Of a stretch of DNA of 64,000 nt, positions 10,902-22,400 are shown one piece after another. This DNA comes from Anastatus disparis (taxonomy: Eukaryota > Arthropoda > Insecta > Hymenoptera > Eupelmidae). The notes beneath the pieces were generated by a model. It was not told where the DNA came from and made no database searches. It saw only the letters and a list, made by a program, of their open reading frames with translations. Location: assembly GCA_017163975.1 (NCBI GenBank), contig JAFFSR010000309.1, positions 558,001 through 622,000 of the forward strand, read 5' to 3'. A program made the position numbers and the translations under genes. Every line of letters begins with the position of its first letter. The first letter of the stretch is position 1.

Positions 10902-12097
10902 CTTAACATTTGTTTCGTGATTTCATGAAATTCTAATGTCAAGATTCGATAGTTTCAAATACTAAATAAATGGATTAATTCTGTGAACCATGTAAAATTC
11001 AATTATAAAAAAAAATATTTGACATTTGTTTCATGATTTCATGAAATTCTAATGTCAAGGTTTGATTTTATTACTAAAAATAGTTTAACCATATACCTTT
11101 TGAAAGGTAAGCTTTTATACTTGACATTTGTTTCGTGATTTCATGAAATTCTAATTTCAAAATTTGATAGTTTCAAGTACTAAATAAATGGATTGATTCT
11201 GTGAACCATGTAAAATTCAATTATAAAAAAAATACTTGACATTTGTTTTATGATTTCATGAAATTCTAATGTCAAGGTTTTGATTTTATTACTAAAAATA
11301 GTTTAACCATATACCTTTTGAAAGGTAAGCTTTTATACTTGACATTTGTTTCGTGATTTCATGAAATTCTAATTTCAAAATTTGATAGTTTCAAATACTA
11401 AATAAATGGATTGATTCTGTGAACCATGTAAAATGCAATTATAAAAAAAATACTTGACATTTGTTTCATGATTTCATGAAATTCTAATGTCAAGATTTGA
11501 TTTTATTACTAAAAATAGTTTATACTATGTTAAAGACATCAAAATGGTTAAAATCATTAATCAAAATGAATCGCTAAGCATACTTGCCCACTATATACCT
11601 TTTTAAAGGTAAGCTTTTTACAGTATTCAGTTTGTCGGTTACAGAGATTGAGTGAAATAACAATTACTTTTAAATGAATGAAACTAAAATTAGTGATCTG
11701 TAATAATAAAAATTCCTTTCATTCAAATGTTAATTTAATTAAATTGCAAAATAAATTCTCTTATAAAAATTATATTTAAAAATGTAAATAGTATTTAGAA
11801 AATAAACTTTTTTTTTAATTGTGATAAAAAAAAATACTTGACATTTGTTTTATGATTTCATGAAATTCTAATGTCAAGGTTTTGATTTTATTACTCAAAA
11901 TAGGTTAACCATATACCTTTTGAAAGATAAGCTTTTATACTTGACATTTGTTTCGTGATTTCATGAAATTCTAATGTCAGAATTTGATAGTTTCAAATAC
12001 TAAATAAATGGATTGATTCTGTGAACCATGTAAAATGCAATTATAAAAAAAAATACTTGACATTTGTTTCATGATTTCATGAAATTCTAATGTCAAG
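10902..12097. repeat. Array of nine 42-bp imperfect palindromes (right arm)
   Basis: This is the mirror image of the left array, with the same order, spacing and single-base variants. The matching variants show that the arms arose by inverted duplication of an already formed array. Confidence 0.85.
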
Positions 12098-12123
12098 ATT
12101 TGATTTTATTACTAAAAATAGTT

Positions 12124-12493
12124 GTAATATAGTATCTAGTCTTTGTTTCTCTTTCAAAGAATTCATTTTTATTTCTGATTCATTAAAAATATTATTTTTA
12201 TGATGAAATATTATTGATTTAAGAAATTTTTTCAATAATATTTGATGAGAAATTTTCACTACAACTATTTCGTAGTAAGGATGATAAAACTTACCTTTAT
12301 ATTTTTCATATAAATTTTGCTCATTAATAGGATTATGGAAAATAAAAGCATATAGTTCATAAAGTGCATAAGAAAATTCGGTGAATGATGCTTCTTCCAA
12401 ACAGCTATCGCATTTTTCATCTTTATTAATAAATTGTTTAGCTTTAGCTGCTTCATAAAATAAATCATATTTTACATTACCAACAGCACACAA
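12124..12493 (-). pseudogene. Helitron Rep-helicase linker fragment (copy B)
   Basis: The frame contains EKCDSCLEEASFTEFSYALY, then ELYAFIFHNPINEQNLYEKY and KMNSLKEKQR. It matches, in order and motif, the minus-strand segment at 33.1-33.45 kb, which lies just before the helicase P-loop there. In Helitrons this is the region joining the Rep nuclease to the Pif1 helicase. The helicase half is replaced by the fold-back arm ending at 12122. It is a fragment without either enzyme. Confidence 0.65.
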
Positions 12494-14442
12494 AGCTTAA
12501 AAAAAAATTTGTTTCTTTAACATGTAATAGCGATAATCTAATAAATTAACGTTCTTGATCTTTTGGATTTACTGAAAATCCCATATATTCATGCAAAATT
12601 GATATAAATAGCATATTTAATATGAAGCCTGAAGTATTTACGTAGAGTTCACCTTTTTCATAATATTTGACATTTAATTTGATTTGAAGCCTCTTTAATC
12701 AGTACCCACACAGCACGGAAGATTTGAAAAATTTTCGAAATATTCCAAATCTTCCATGTTGTGTGGGTATGTTTAGAGGTAAGTTAATTTACGTTCTTAT
12801 AATTGGAAATAAAAATCATTATTTTGTTTTTAATTTCACTTCAAAAAGTATATGAAAAAACTATAAGAATTTAGAATTTTATTCATCGTATTTTGCAATT
12901 AATTTTTCATATTTACTGTTACATCCGCATAATCACGGATGTACGAAAAATCATTTTTCATCTTAATTTTTTTTTACCTTTTGTTATACATATAAATGTG
13001 CGTACGTATATATAATTATATATACGCATATACATTATGCATGCATATAAACATATTTATTTGCAGTTCTCTCCCTAAATAACATTAATAAATACATATA
13101 AGTAGATAAATAAATGAATCTTTTAGTAATAAGGAATATACTGTATTAAAAAATAAATTTAATTTCTTGTAATAGTCTTAAGAGAAAAGCAGTAAGTTCG
13201 CGCGCCGTATACGCTACCTCAGCATTTTTAGGCGTAATAAGAAGATATCTTCTGTCACCGAATGTGAGATTTTAAAGAGTTTCTCACGGCCGAACTGACC
13301 AATGGGACTCTATTAAATTTTGACAAACTTGCATTTTATTTCTAGATTTGTACCTTTCTTGCAGAGAAAAATAATTTTAATAAGTCAGTCCGCAGTTAGA
13401 CCTCGCAAGGGTAACACCTTTTCCGACTTGCACATAAATCAAGTGTAAAATCGTAACAATAAAAACTTGTAACTCGCGCTTTATTTCCTTCTTAAATTTA
13501 ATTACAAGAGAAATAACTTAATTAAGTCGCGCGCTTATTTTAACAAGTCAGTCCAATAAAAACGCGATTTTTATACAACTTACTGCTAGGGGAAAAAGTG
13601 TGTTAATAAAAAGAATATTTCCTATTTTATTTTCAAATAAAAATAAATAAAAATACTAATGAGGTTTCTTCCGATTTATTATTGTAAATCTGCGCGATTC
13701 ACTTATCAATAGCTTGTACAACATTTGTAATAAAATAAAATAAATATTATTTACAAAAATATACAAAAATAATCTCTGCGAACATAAGTGCCATTAATCC
13801 GGTTCCTAAATAATTAACAAACGGGCAACCAGAGAGGAGCACTGCGCCCTTCAGTGTAAAGTTTATTAAGTAGATAAACTCCTTTGCTTTCGACCACGCA
13901 GCCAGCAGTTAAGACAAGGTAAGCGATTAAGCTCCTCTATCCCGCAGTCTTTTAAAAATAAAAAATATTTAACAATGTCAACAAGAAATATCCCAAACAA
14001 ACACATGTCCGAGTAAACCTATTTAAGGTGACCGGACATAACATTTACCAGAAATTTTTAGCGCGCTCTTTGCGCCCTGTTTTATTTATTTATCATTTAA
14101 CATAATTCATTGACATTTTAAAATTTTATTTTAAATTTGAATTTTTTGTCACTTGTTTTATTTTAACCAATCAAAACTGTCTTATCGTGATGACAAATTC
14201 TTGCCATCAATTTTTTAAGAGAAGAAAATACGTACGTGGATATTACATATACTATTAGTCGATTAATTTATTAAAACTGATATTTTATTTTCATTTTAAA
14301 AACATTATTATATTATTATAATTCAATCTTAGTAGATTTTAAAAACAATTAATTTTTTTGCGTCTGAAGGTTGTGTGATTTGTATGAATCTTAAATAAAG
14401 CATGCATAAGTTTTTATAGATGTTTGAAAATAAAGAAATGAA
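12494..14442. other. Long non-coding stretch with one hairpin element
   Basis: No gene recognised over almost 2 kb. A compact inverted repeat lies at about 12690-12778 (arms TACCCACACAGCACGGAAGATT and complement, outer CCTCTTTAA), probably a very short MITE. The part at 13190-13930 is less AT-rich, with CGCGCGCC and repeated AA(T/C)AAGTCAGTCC (13378, 13541). It could be remains of a regulatory region or LTR, but nothing proves it. Confidence 0.35.
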
Positions 14443-14446
14443 TTAA

Positions 14447-14835
14447 GGGAAGGTACAGGTAAAATCTTATTTTTCGATAAAAAAATGACGTTTTTTATTA
14501 TTAATTTTTGACCCATAGCACCTACAACATAATCCATGCGTGATGTTGTTTAGAATCAACTAAAGAGTCTATAAAATATTTCAATACGAAAGATTAAAAA
14601 CTGTGGGACTAGTAGTATTACCAACTGCTGCTCAGTTTAGAGGTAAATGTGGTAGCAGTTAAAATGCTACTAGTCCCACAGTTTTTATCTTTCGTGCTGA
14701 AATTTTTTTACAGATTCTTTAGATGATTTTAAACAACATTGCGTATGGATTATGTTGTAGGTGCTATGGGTCAAAAATTAAAAATAAAAAACGTCATTTT
14801 TTTATCGAAAAACAAGATTTTACCTGTATCCCCCC
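14447..14835. mobile_element. TTAA-flanked MITE, about 390 bp
   Basis: TTAA at 14443-14446 and 14836-14839 flanks ends that share GTACAGGTAAAATC and its complement. The arms pair almost throughout; the central stem contains CTGTGGGACTAGTAG. The TTAA duplication suggests a piggyBac-type transposase supplied in trans. Confidence 0.75.
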
Positions 14836-14957
14836 TTAAAACATTTTATGATTCAAACATTTATTTTATCGTTCTACTTTCTCTTTATTGTATTATAGAA
14901 AAGTCAAGTCATGTTTTACATTAATTAAAATTTCGTATTAAAAAAATTATTCTTTAA

Positions 14958-15340
14958 GAGGAGGTTACGTATCTCTATCCTTTTCTAATCAAAGAATTAA
15001 GTTTTTTTACAGAAACTAATAACTTTAGCAAAAAATAAAGAGAAAGCCGCATCTCGTAATAAAAAAAGCAATATTTTCTTTGATAAGAAAGAATTAATTT
15101 TATTGCTTCGTTTTCAAGAAAACCTTGAAAAACTTAAATCATAGAGGTTAGGGTGGACAATTTGGTTTTTCAAGGTTTTTTTAAGAACGAAGCAATAAAA
15201 TTAATTTTTTCTTATTAAAGAAAATATTGCTTTTTTTGATACAAGATGCGGCTTTCTCTTCATTTTTTGATAAAGTTATTAGTTTTTGTAAAAAAATCAT
15301 TTCTTTGATTAGAAAAGGACAGAGATACGTGACCTCCTCT
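14958..15340. mobile_element. TTAA MITE, GAGGAGGT family (copy 1)
   Basis: TTAA at 14954-14957 and 15341-15344 flanks terminal repeats GAGGAGGTTACGTATCTCT and complement (one difference). The arms fold along nearly the full length. Relatives lie at 15450, 32644 and 35662. Confidence 0.8.
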
Positions 15341-15449
15341 TAATATCAATCATTTTTACTCCTAATTTAAATATATGAATTTTAGAAGATATTGATCTCT
15401 GGGCAACTCATAACCCATTTAAAGAATTAAATTAAAAATACTGTATTAA

Positions 15450-15853
15450 GAGGTCGCCGTATCTCTTTGTCCCTTTCAAATTACAAAATTATTTTTTTTC
15501 CAAAAACTAGCAGCGAAAGGCAGAAATGAAGAGATGGTTTCTATATGTATATAATGAAAATTAATAGTTTCTTTGATAAAGATCGATTAATCTTATCGCT
15601 TTATTTTCGATAAAGATCGGAATAACTTATAAAATTAGAGATTAGAGGCAGAAAATATGATTTTCAAATTGTTCCAACTTTTCTAGAAAACGAAGCCATA
15701 AAATTAATTTATTTCCATCAGAGAAAATATTGCAATTTATTATACGCATTGAAACCATCTCTTAATTTCTGCCTCCAGCAACTAGTTTTTATAAAAAATA
15801 AATTTTAAATAGAGTCGGTGAAACAGGTATCTGTATCAGTATACGGCAGTCTC
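15450..15853. mobile_element. TTAA MITE, GAGGAGGT family (copy 2, diverged)
   Basis: TTAA sits on both sides (15446-15449, 15854-15857). The left end GAGGTCGCCGTATCTCTTTG lacks the first GAG. The inner arms pair only in part (CGAAGC.ATAAAATTAATT). It is an older or distinct subfamily. Confidence 0.6.
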
Positions 15854-15857
15854 TTAA

Positions 15858-16162
15858 AATATTATAATATGTTAATCATTTAAAATTTTAGTAAAGTATT
15901 GTTTAAATTCGTAATTTTTGTAAATTTTTAATATACGTCACTTTAGGGGGAGAGGAGGGGATTAAATTCAGTGTGATGGGACTGTGATGATGGAGGAGGG
16001 GGGGGTTGCAATCAAATAAAATTTCTGTGACGTATTTGATGGACGCCGTCTAAGGACACTTGGTCTATTCTCTCATTTCTGTGATTCCAAGACGGTATTT
16101 AGTTGTCTATTTCCATAACAGCAATAGAATCATTGCACGTTTTCTTTTGTTTATTATTTTCA
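15858..16162. other. No recognisable feature
   Basis: AT-rich DNA with a G-rich island at about 15950-16010 (GGGGGAGAGGAGGGG and GGAGGAGGGGGGGG). Confidence 0.3.
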
Positions 16163-16400
16163 GGTTCTTGAAAGTACTGAAATAAATTGCGTAATCATCA
16201 TCGAGTCTATACCTTTTATTTAATTTATCTATAATTTTGGATTAAGAACGTTTTGAAATCAATTAAGCAGTCGACGAGTACTTCTTTTTTCAATTCATTT
16301 TTTTTATAATATAAAATTCATAAAAATATCATTACATTGTCTTTTTATTTTCGAGTGCTATAAAATTTCTTTAAACCTTTTCAATATTATATCTTATTTT
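16163..16400. repeat. Dispersed repeat, copy 1
   Basis: Begins near TTCTTGAAAGTACTGAAA and contains TTTTGAAATCAATTAAGCAG, CGAGTACTTCT and TTTTTATTTTCGAGTGCT. The same blocks occur in the same order at 17493-17624 (first part only) and at 23990-24607. In the third copy the repeat runs to the TCCACGGGCCTGGCAAGT end at the ANAPC1 fragment. Confidence 0.65.
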
Positions 16401-16469
16401 TTATTCTTAGTTATTATTAAAAACGATAAATACTATTTGTTGCGTCGCAACACAAATTTATGTAAAAAT

Positions 16470-17060
16470 CAAAAACGATGATGAGCGGCAGCACTTACAG
16501 TCGCCTGTTCTCACCTCCCTTAAGTCAGCTCATAGACGAAAGGGGGGAGAGAACAGGGAGACTTTGCAAATGCCGCGGAAAAATAGTTTAGTATCAAGCG
16601 TGACCTCGCCTCGAGCGGTCTTGTCTCTTGCGAGAACATCAGGTTTCATTATACAATTCTTTCTTTTCAAAAGCGATCAGAAGCTTTTATCATTGTACAA
16701 TTCTTTCTTTTCAAAAGGCGATCAGAAGCCTTTACTGGTGTGGACGAGTTTCCGTACAGCGACGAACGGTCGATTGCGAATCAACGCATCACCTTCGCCC
16801 ACCTAAGCCGCGGCTATACAAATTTCATTGTGTCTTTTTTCTTTTCTCTTTTTGCGTGCGTGCGTGCGAGTAAGATATAATCGTGCGGCAAATAGTGTGT
16901 AAAATTATAGGAAATAAATCAAGGGTTTTTATGCCACATGGCTTTTCCCTTTATATTTGTGTATTTATTGAGTGAATCCTTTCCCGATAAATAAAGCGTA
17001 AATTTTAGATAAAATCAATTAAAACAAAGCAACTACAACCGCAAGGTTAGTTGCTTTGTA
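16470..17060. other. GC-richer unassigned region with 44-bp tandem duplication
   Basis: Stands out by composition. It contains an inverted repeat CCTGTTCTC...GAGAACAGG (about 16504-16557) and a 44-bp direct duplication starting CATT(A/G)TACAATTCTTTC at 16647 and 16691. A GTGCGTGCGTGCG tract lies at about 16856. It might be a solo LTR or a promoter region, with no decisive sign for either. Confidence 0.35.
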
Positions 17061-17492
17061 TCAGTAAATTCATCTAATTTCTCTTTGCAAATTAATAGAT
17101 CTTTGTGTGCAAAATTTAGTGGTAAAGTTAAATACAGTGTAAAATTTAAATTTAATTCAATTAAAAGATTCAAAGTTAAAGTAAAATCAAGTGTCAATTC
17201 ATTTTTATTCAAACAAGGGTAAATTCAAAATAAGATTAGTTAGGGAATTTCATGAGTAGATAAAATTTCAAAGGAAAAGAATCACGTTCTTTTCTTTCTA
17301 AATCATCCAACAAATTTAGTTAAAAAATTCGTTGGAAAAAGACTACGCGTCTTTTCACTATTTTATCACCATTATTACTTTTAAAAAAGTATATTTTAGA
17401 CAAGTTTAGATATTGAATAGTATAGTATTTTTCAGAACATTTTTTCTAAATATTTTGTTTTACCATATACATCATACTTTTTTTTTTAAATT
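17061..17492. other. No recognisable feature
   Basis: AT-rich DNA without recognisable coding or repeat structure, between the GC-richer region and dispersed repeat copy 2. Confidence 0.3.
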
Positions 17493-17624
17493 AAGCCCTT
17501 GAAAGTACTGAAACAAATTGTGTAACCATCATCAAGTTTATATCTTTTATTTGATTTATTTATAGTTTTGGCTTAAGAAAGTTTTGAAATGAATCAAGCA
17601 ATCGTCGAGTACTTCTGTATTCAA
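17493..17624. repeat. Dispersed repeat, copy 2, cut by a MITE
   Basis: Direct relative of 16163-16290 (CCTTGAAAGTACTGAAACAA ... GTCGAGTACTTCTGTATTCA). It stops exactly where the CCCTACTGAAAA element begins at 17625. Confidence 0.65.
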
Positions 17625-18122
17625 CCCTACTGAAAATAATCACTTGATAATCAAGTGAGATCTCAAGTGATAATCATGCCGAAATCTCAAATGATTATCA
17701 AATGATAATCACATGATTTCTAGGATAATATCTTAATACAAATTTATTTCGTGAATATCTAAAATTGTAATAGAAATAAAAATTTAAAAAAATCATGCAG
17801 AAAAATTATACAATACGCTTAATTTGAATATTAAATAAATATTACATGAAATGCCCCAACTGAAAAATGTTAAATGAGATCTCATGCGAAAATCTTATTT
17901 AACAATATTTTTTATTTTGGTATATTTGAAATCATCGATTGGAGACTATTTTTTAAAAATTGGGATTTAGAAAAATTTAATGAAAATTTGAACTTAGAAA
18001 AATTTTTCAAAGTCCACATTTTTTAAAATAGTCTTCAATCAATGAATTCAAACATACCAAAATAAAAAATATTGAAAATGAGATTTGGGCATGAGATCTT
18101 ATTTGGGTTTTTTCAGTGGGGG
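17625..18122. mobile_element. MITE with CCCTACTGAAAA ends (second copy)
   Basis: Left end CCCTACTGAAAATAATC; right end TTTTTTCAGTGGGGG. The subterminal part has repeated TCACTTGATAATCAAGTGA-like palindromes instead of the CATGTGGTAACC motifs of the 5245 copy, so the two share ends but not subterminal sequence. The inner arms around AAATCATCGATTGGAGACTA pair. Confidence 0.65.
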
Positions 18123-18429
18123 TATCATAGAGGCTGACAATTTTAGAATAAAAATCGCATTAATAATATTGGAATAGATAAAATTTTTATAAAATATATT
18201 AAAATATTTTATTAGAACATATTTTTATTTATTGAGTTGTATTTTTTTTGTCAATAATGTGGAAACTTAAACTTTCTGTAGCATTTTTTATAAGAACATC
18301 TTTGCGGCCATCATCAAGATCTCTGTAATATCTCAAATTATTTAAATAATCATTATATAAATCTATAAAAAGTAAATATAAGTATAACTTTATGATTAAA
18401 ATCATATTTTTTTTCTTACTTGAAAGGTT

Positions 18430-18690
18430 TATTCATATATATTCCTATAGCATATATGCTCTTAAAACTTTGTCCCCAGGTTTTATTAATAGTCATTGCA
18501 AATGCTAGCAAAATAGGAAATTGCCTATGATATAATATAAAAGGCAATGACGTATGTTCACCTGTATTCAAAGTAATTCTTGGTATAAAAACCAATTGAG
18601 CCTTTTTTATTACCAGTAATAATTTCAGCTTTCACGTCAAATTTAAATAAATAAATTATTTTTAATCTAGTACCATTACAAAACCCGTCA
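18430..18690 (-). pseudogene. Helitron helicase C-terminal fragment (copy D)
   Basis: The minus strand reads NGTRLKIIYLFKFDVKAEII, then (after a frameshift) VFIPRITL and FPILLAFAMTINKTWGQSF. These are helicase motifs V-VI of the Pif1/Helitron type, which normally end in FAMTINKxQGQ. The fragment stops before the next recognisable block. It lies beside, and on the other strand from, the zinc-finger gene piece at 18738. Confidence 0.65.
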
Positions 18691-18737
18691 CTTACACTTA
18701 AATTTCTTATCAATATTACGATTACATTTTTTTCAGG

Positions 18738-19372
18738 TATTAATTTTAATAAATATTTTCAAGAAATTTTAATTTGAAAAGACATCCACGTGCTCAAATA
18801 AATAATACATGTAAATTATGTAATAAAATTTTCAACCATCGAAAAAATTATTTAAGGGGAATCATCATACCCACATAGAGTTCTACCTTATCTACATTTG
18901 AATTATGCATTTTAATAAAAATTTAACTATTAATGACTGAAATTCATAGAAGAGGCACCTTCTTAACATTCTAAAGAATTGATTGCAATGTTAAACGACA
19001 GTATAAAAGTGAAAATGAAAACGAAAACTGCTTAATACGATTAACTTTCCAATGTAGTTATGAATAATCGTATTTTGCAGTTTTCGTCTTCATTTTCACT
19101 TTTATACTGTCTTTTAACATTGCAATCAATTCTTTAGAATGTTAAGAATGTGCCTCTTCTATGAATTTCAGTCATAAATAGTTAAATTTTTATTAAAATG
19201 CAAAATTCAAATGTAGATAAGGTAGAACTCTATGCCGGTATGCGGATACCCCTTAAGACATATAAAAAAACACATTAATGAAAAAAATTTTTTGTGTACA
19301 ATTTGTAAAAAAAATTTTAAAACAATTTTCAATCTTAACAGACATGAATGTTCAAAGATAAGCAGCTAAAAA
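18738..19372 (+). pseudogene. C2H2 zinc-finger gene fragment split by a TTAA MITE
   Basis: Plus-strand frame: YFSRNFNLKRH, then CKLCNKIFNHRKNYL up to the MITE at 18856. After it comes RHIKKHINEKNFLCTICKKN and NLNRHEC, ending in a stop at 19368. These are C-x2-C...H-x3-H DNA-binding fingers. The MITE sits in a TTAA that spans the codons for Leu-Arg, so removing one TTAA and the MITE leaves one continuous frame. A TTTTTTTCAG tract just before 18738 looks like an intron acceptor. A related finger lies beyond the mariner element at 23352-23437, so that element also sits in the gene. Confidence 0.7.
18856..19252. mobile_element. TTAA MITE, about 400 bp, GGGG-ended
   Basis: TTAA at 18852-18855 and 19253-19256. 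The ends GGGGAATCATCATACC and GGTATGCGGATACCCC are roughly complementary, and the next 150 bases (TAGAGTTCTACCTTATCTAC and on) pair closely. Its target is known because the flanking zinc-finger frame closes when it is removed. Confidence 0.8.
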
Positions 19373-19403
19373 TGATGGGCATTTTTCAACATCAAGACAT
19401 ATA

Positions 19404-22400
19404 CACGGTGACCCATTTTAATCGCTACACCCGGATTTTTCGGATCCTAAGACAGATAGGAAAAAATGGTTCAGACAAAAGTTGTAGGGGACAAAGAGGG
19501 CCAAACGATGGTCCTAACAGCTTTGACCTTGAACTTGACCTTCAAGGTTATTTCAAAGTCAAGTGGTTTTTTTTTAATGGGAACACCTATTTTTGACCCC
19601 GGATTCAGAAAGAGCGAGAAATTTTACGTTCACAATCATATCGAGACATTTTTTTTAAGGTCAAATAAAGGTCGAACTCCAAAAAATCTATTTTAAGTCG
19701 TTTTTTCCATGAGTCACAGGCTTAAGTGGTTCAAACTGATCGTAGGTTTAATAGGAAAACCCACATACCCAAAACTTACATATTCTAGTAAACAAATATC
19801 AAACTTGCACATCCGAACCCCATACTCTTCATAGCCTTACATGCTAAACTGTTACACCAGACATCCCCAAGTCTCACACATCTCTACCCCATGTATGATG
19901 TTTGTATTACGAAAACTTCAAAATCATTAAAGCTTCTGTTGTAAATGTGTCAACCTTACGTTTAGCGCTACCCAGAAACAACAACGTGTACGTAGTAAGG
20001 ATTGTTTCCTTTGGGGTGCTTGATTAAAGGGAGTCCCCTTTCCTCTCACTGTTCAGGGTCCTTGATTTAAGTGAGTCCCTTCGCCTCTCACTCATGTGTA
20101 TATCTAACCTCAAAGCAAATTTTCGAAATTACGACCATTTGCTTCCAGGCACTTAGTCAAATGCTTTTGGAAATGGCGAACGGCCTTTACCAAAGTTTGC
20201 CTTGGAATGACAGCGCATACTCAACGAATCCTGTCTATCGTGTCTACTCTTGTGGTGGGCCTTTCCTCAAAAACGGTATTTTTTAAGTACCCCCATAAGT
20301 GAAAATCTGGTGATGTAAGACCGGGTGAGCAAGTAGGCCATTCGATCAGACCACCTCGACCAATCCATCTGTTACCATACTGCTCATTTAAAAAAGACCT
20401 GACAATTCGAGCGAAATGTGGTGCTGCGCCGTCCTGCTGGAGCCACATTCTTCGTCGCGTTTCTAAGTCAACATCTTCCATCAATACAGGTACTTTATCT
20501 CTTATTAGCGTTAAATACGTGTGTTGATTAAGATTTTCTTCGAAAAAATAAGGGCCAATCAAATATCTATTAATAATCCCACACCATAACATAATACTCC
20601 AACGTCTTTGATGGTTTACACTTCTGACCCAATGAGAATTAACATCAGATCAGTAATGACAATTATGTCTATTCAATTCCCCATCACTTTGAAATTTTTC
20701 CTCATCAGAAAAAAGAACAAATTCAAAAAAGTCTGGATCATTTTATATCATTTGTAAAGCCCATTGGCAAAACACAATACGCTCTTGAAAATGAGCAAAC
20801 TGTAGCTCTTGGACCAGAGTAATATGATACGCACGATATCCAAGCACCTTTATAATTCTTAAAAATGTACTTTTTCAAATACCGATTTCCCTTTCGATTC
20901 GACGAGCGCTTATCTGTGGTTCAAGATGAATTATTGCCAGAACAGTCACAAACTGATTATCATTTTCATCATATTGATGGCGCCTACGTTGACGAACCAT
21001 GCGTCCACCACGAGCTCTTTGAGTCAAACGTCTGATAGCCATAGCGTCAGGGTGACGTCTGTCTGGATAGCGTTCAGCATAAATTCTTGCCGCAGCATGA
21101 TAGTTACTTCGGCTTTCTCCTAAAGCCAACATCATGTCAACGATCTCGTTGGGCGGATAGTTAGCCATTTCAGAGCCAGCTATTAATTACTATTAAATTT
21201 GAATAGTGAAATGGTATGAAAAATATTAATAATTATAATATTTGCTCGTATACGGTCGTGACCGAAAAAGAAAAATGTTCCTAAATTACGGTAACTTTAT
21301 CTGACTAAATGTATTTGCCAAAAGTACTCCGATTGTCACACTTTTGTAATTGTAAGTTTTATAATAAAGTAATAATTATTAAATTATTTCTAATTTGAAC
21401 TGCACATAATATTAAAACTTGCTTTTATTTTAAATATTGTGAATTATTGCCGTTCAAACTTGAGAAATACTAATATTGATAATGTAATCATTAAAGACAC
21501 ATTTACAAATAATTTCTGTTCCGTCAAAGATTCTTTTAATAATATCTGAACTGCTGACGGATTTTAATATCTTCCGCACATTTTTAATATTAAGCTTTAC
21601 TTTTGATAGTTTGATTCTAAAAAAATAGCTTTGATGCTTTTTGAAGAAAAAAGAAATGTTGCATCTTTATTCTTTCGAAAGTTATGACTTTTCTTTTTAA
21701 CCCTTACAGTCACAGGAGCCGATATATCGGCTACCTAATTTTCTTTTTTTTTACCTCAATGTTTTTGAAAATATCATGCTTGATTCTTGGTTTTTTTGTA
21801 TTTTCAGATACACATAGCCTTACTATTTATAATGCTGATGATATTTTATAAATTTATAACTATTAATTATTATTATAAACAAATACATACGAAAAAAGTG
21901 AATTGAATTGCATGACTGAAAGGGTTAAACAATCACATTTTTTTACAGCTCATATCTTTAATTTACTCATAACTTTCGAAAGAATAAAGATACAACATTT
22001 CTGTTTTTTACAAAAAGCATCAAACCTTTTTTTTAGAATCAAACAATTAAAAATAAAACTTAATATTAAAAGTGGGCGGAAAATCTTAAAATTGGTCAAC
22101 AGTTCAGATATTATTAAAAGAACCTTTGACGGAACATAATTTCTTTCTGTGTGTGCCTTTAATAATTAAATTGTCAATAATAGTATTTTTCAAGTTTGAA
22201 CGGCAAAATTTATGTGCGATTCGAAGTAGAATTAATGTTTTATTGAATCAAATATCTATGATGTTTTGATTATTACTTTATAATAAAATTTACAATTAAT
22301 AGAATGTGACAAACGTTATTCTTTTTTAGTCGCGGCCGCATATGGGCGAATATTATAATTAATAATATTTTTGATACTATTTTACTATTTAACCCTTTCA

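Larger units (their letters stand above)
8747..12122. repeat. Large fold-back: two 1.44-kb inverted arms around a 0.5-kb loop
   Basis: Left arm 8747-10187 and right arm 10685-12122 are near-exact inverted copies; the loop is about 10188-10684. Each arm is built from direct repeats of about 100-230 bp that include AAAGCTTACCTTT and a 42-bp imperfect palindrome. Both inner ends carry the motif TCCACGGGCCTGGCAAGT pointing outward. Outside 12122 the sequence goes straight into a Helitron fragment. No coding capacity. It may be two head-to-head copies of a non-autonomous Helitron-like element, which is inference. Confidence 0.85.

Noticed and set aside
8769..12097. Baculovirus hr region or CRISPR array
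   Set aside because: Palindrome arrays resemble hr regions but no viral genes are near, and the mirror-image arms fit a mobile element. Units are palindromic, unevenly spaced, with non-unique spacers, so not CRISPR.
14739..14924. Small plus-strand ORF in the 14.4-kb MITE
   Set aside because: It starts inside the MITE arm and leaves it; no conservation can be claimed.
20071..20286. Plus-strand frame at the mariner 3' end
   Set aside because: Antisense shadow of the transposase C-terminus.
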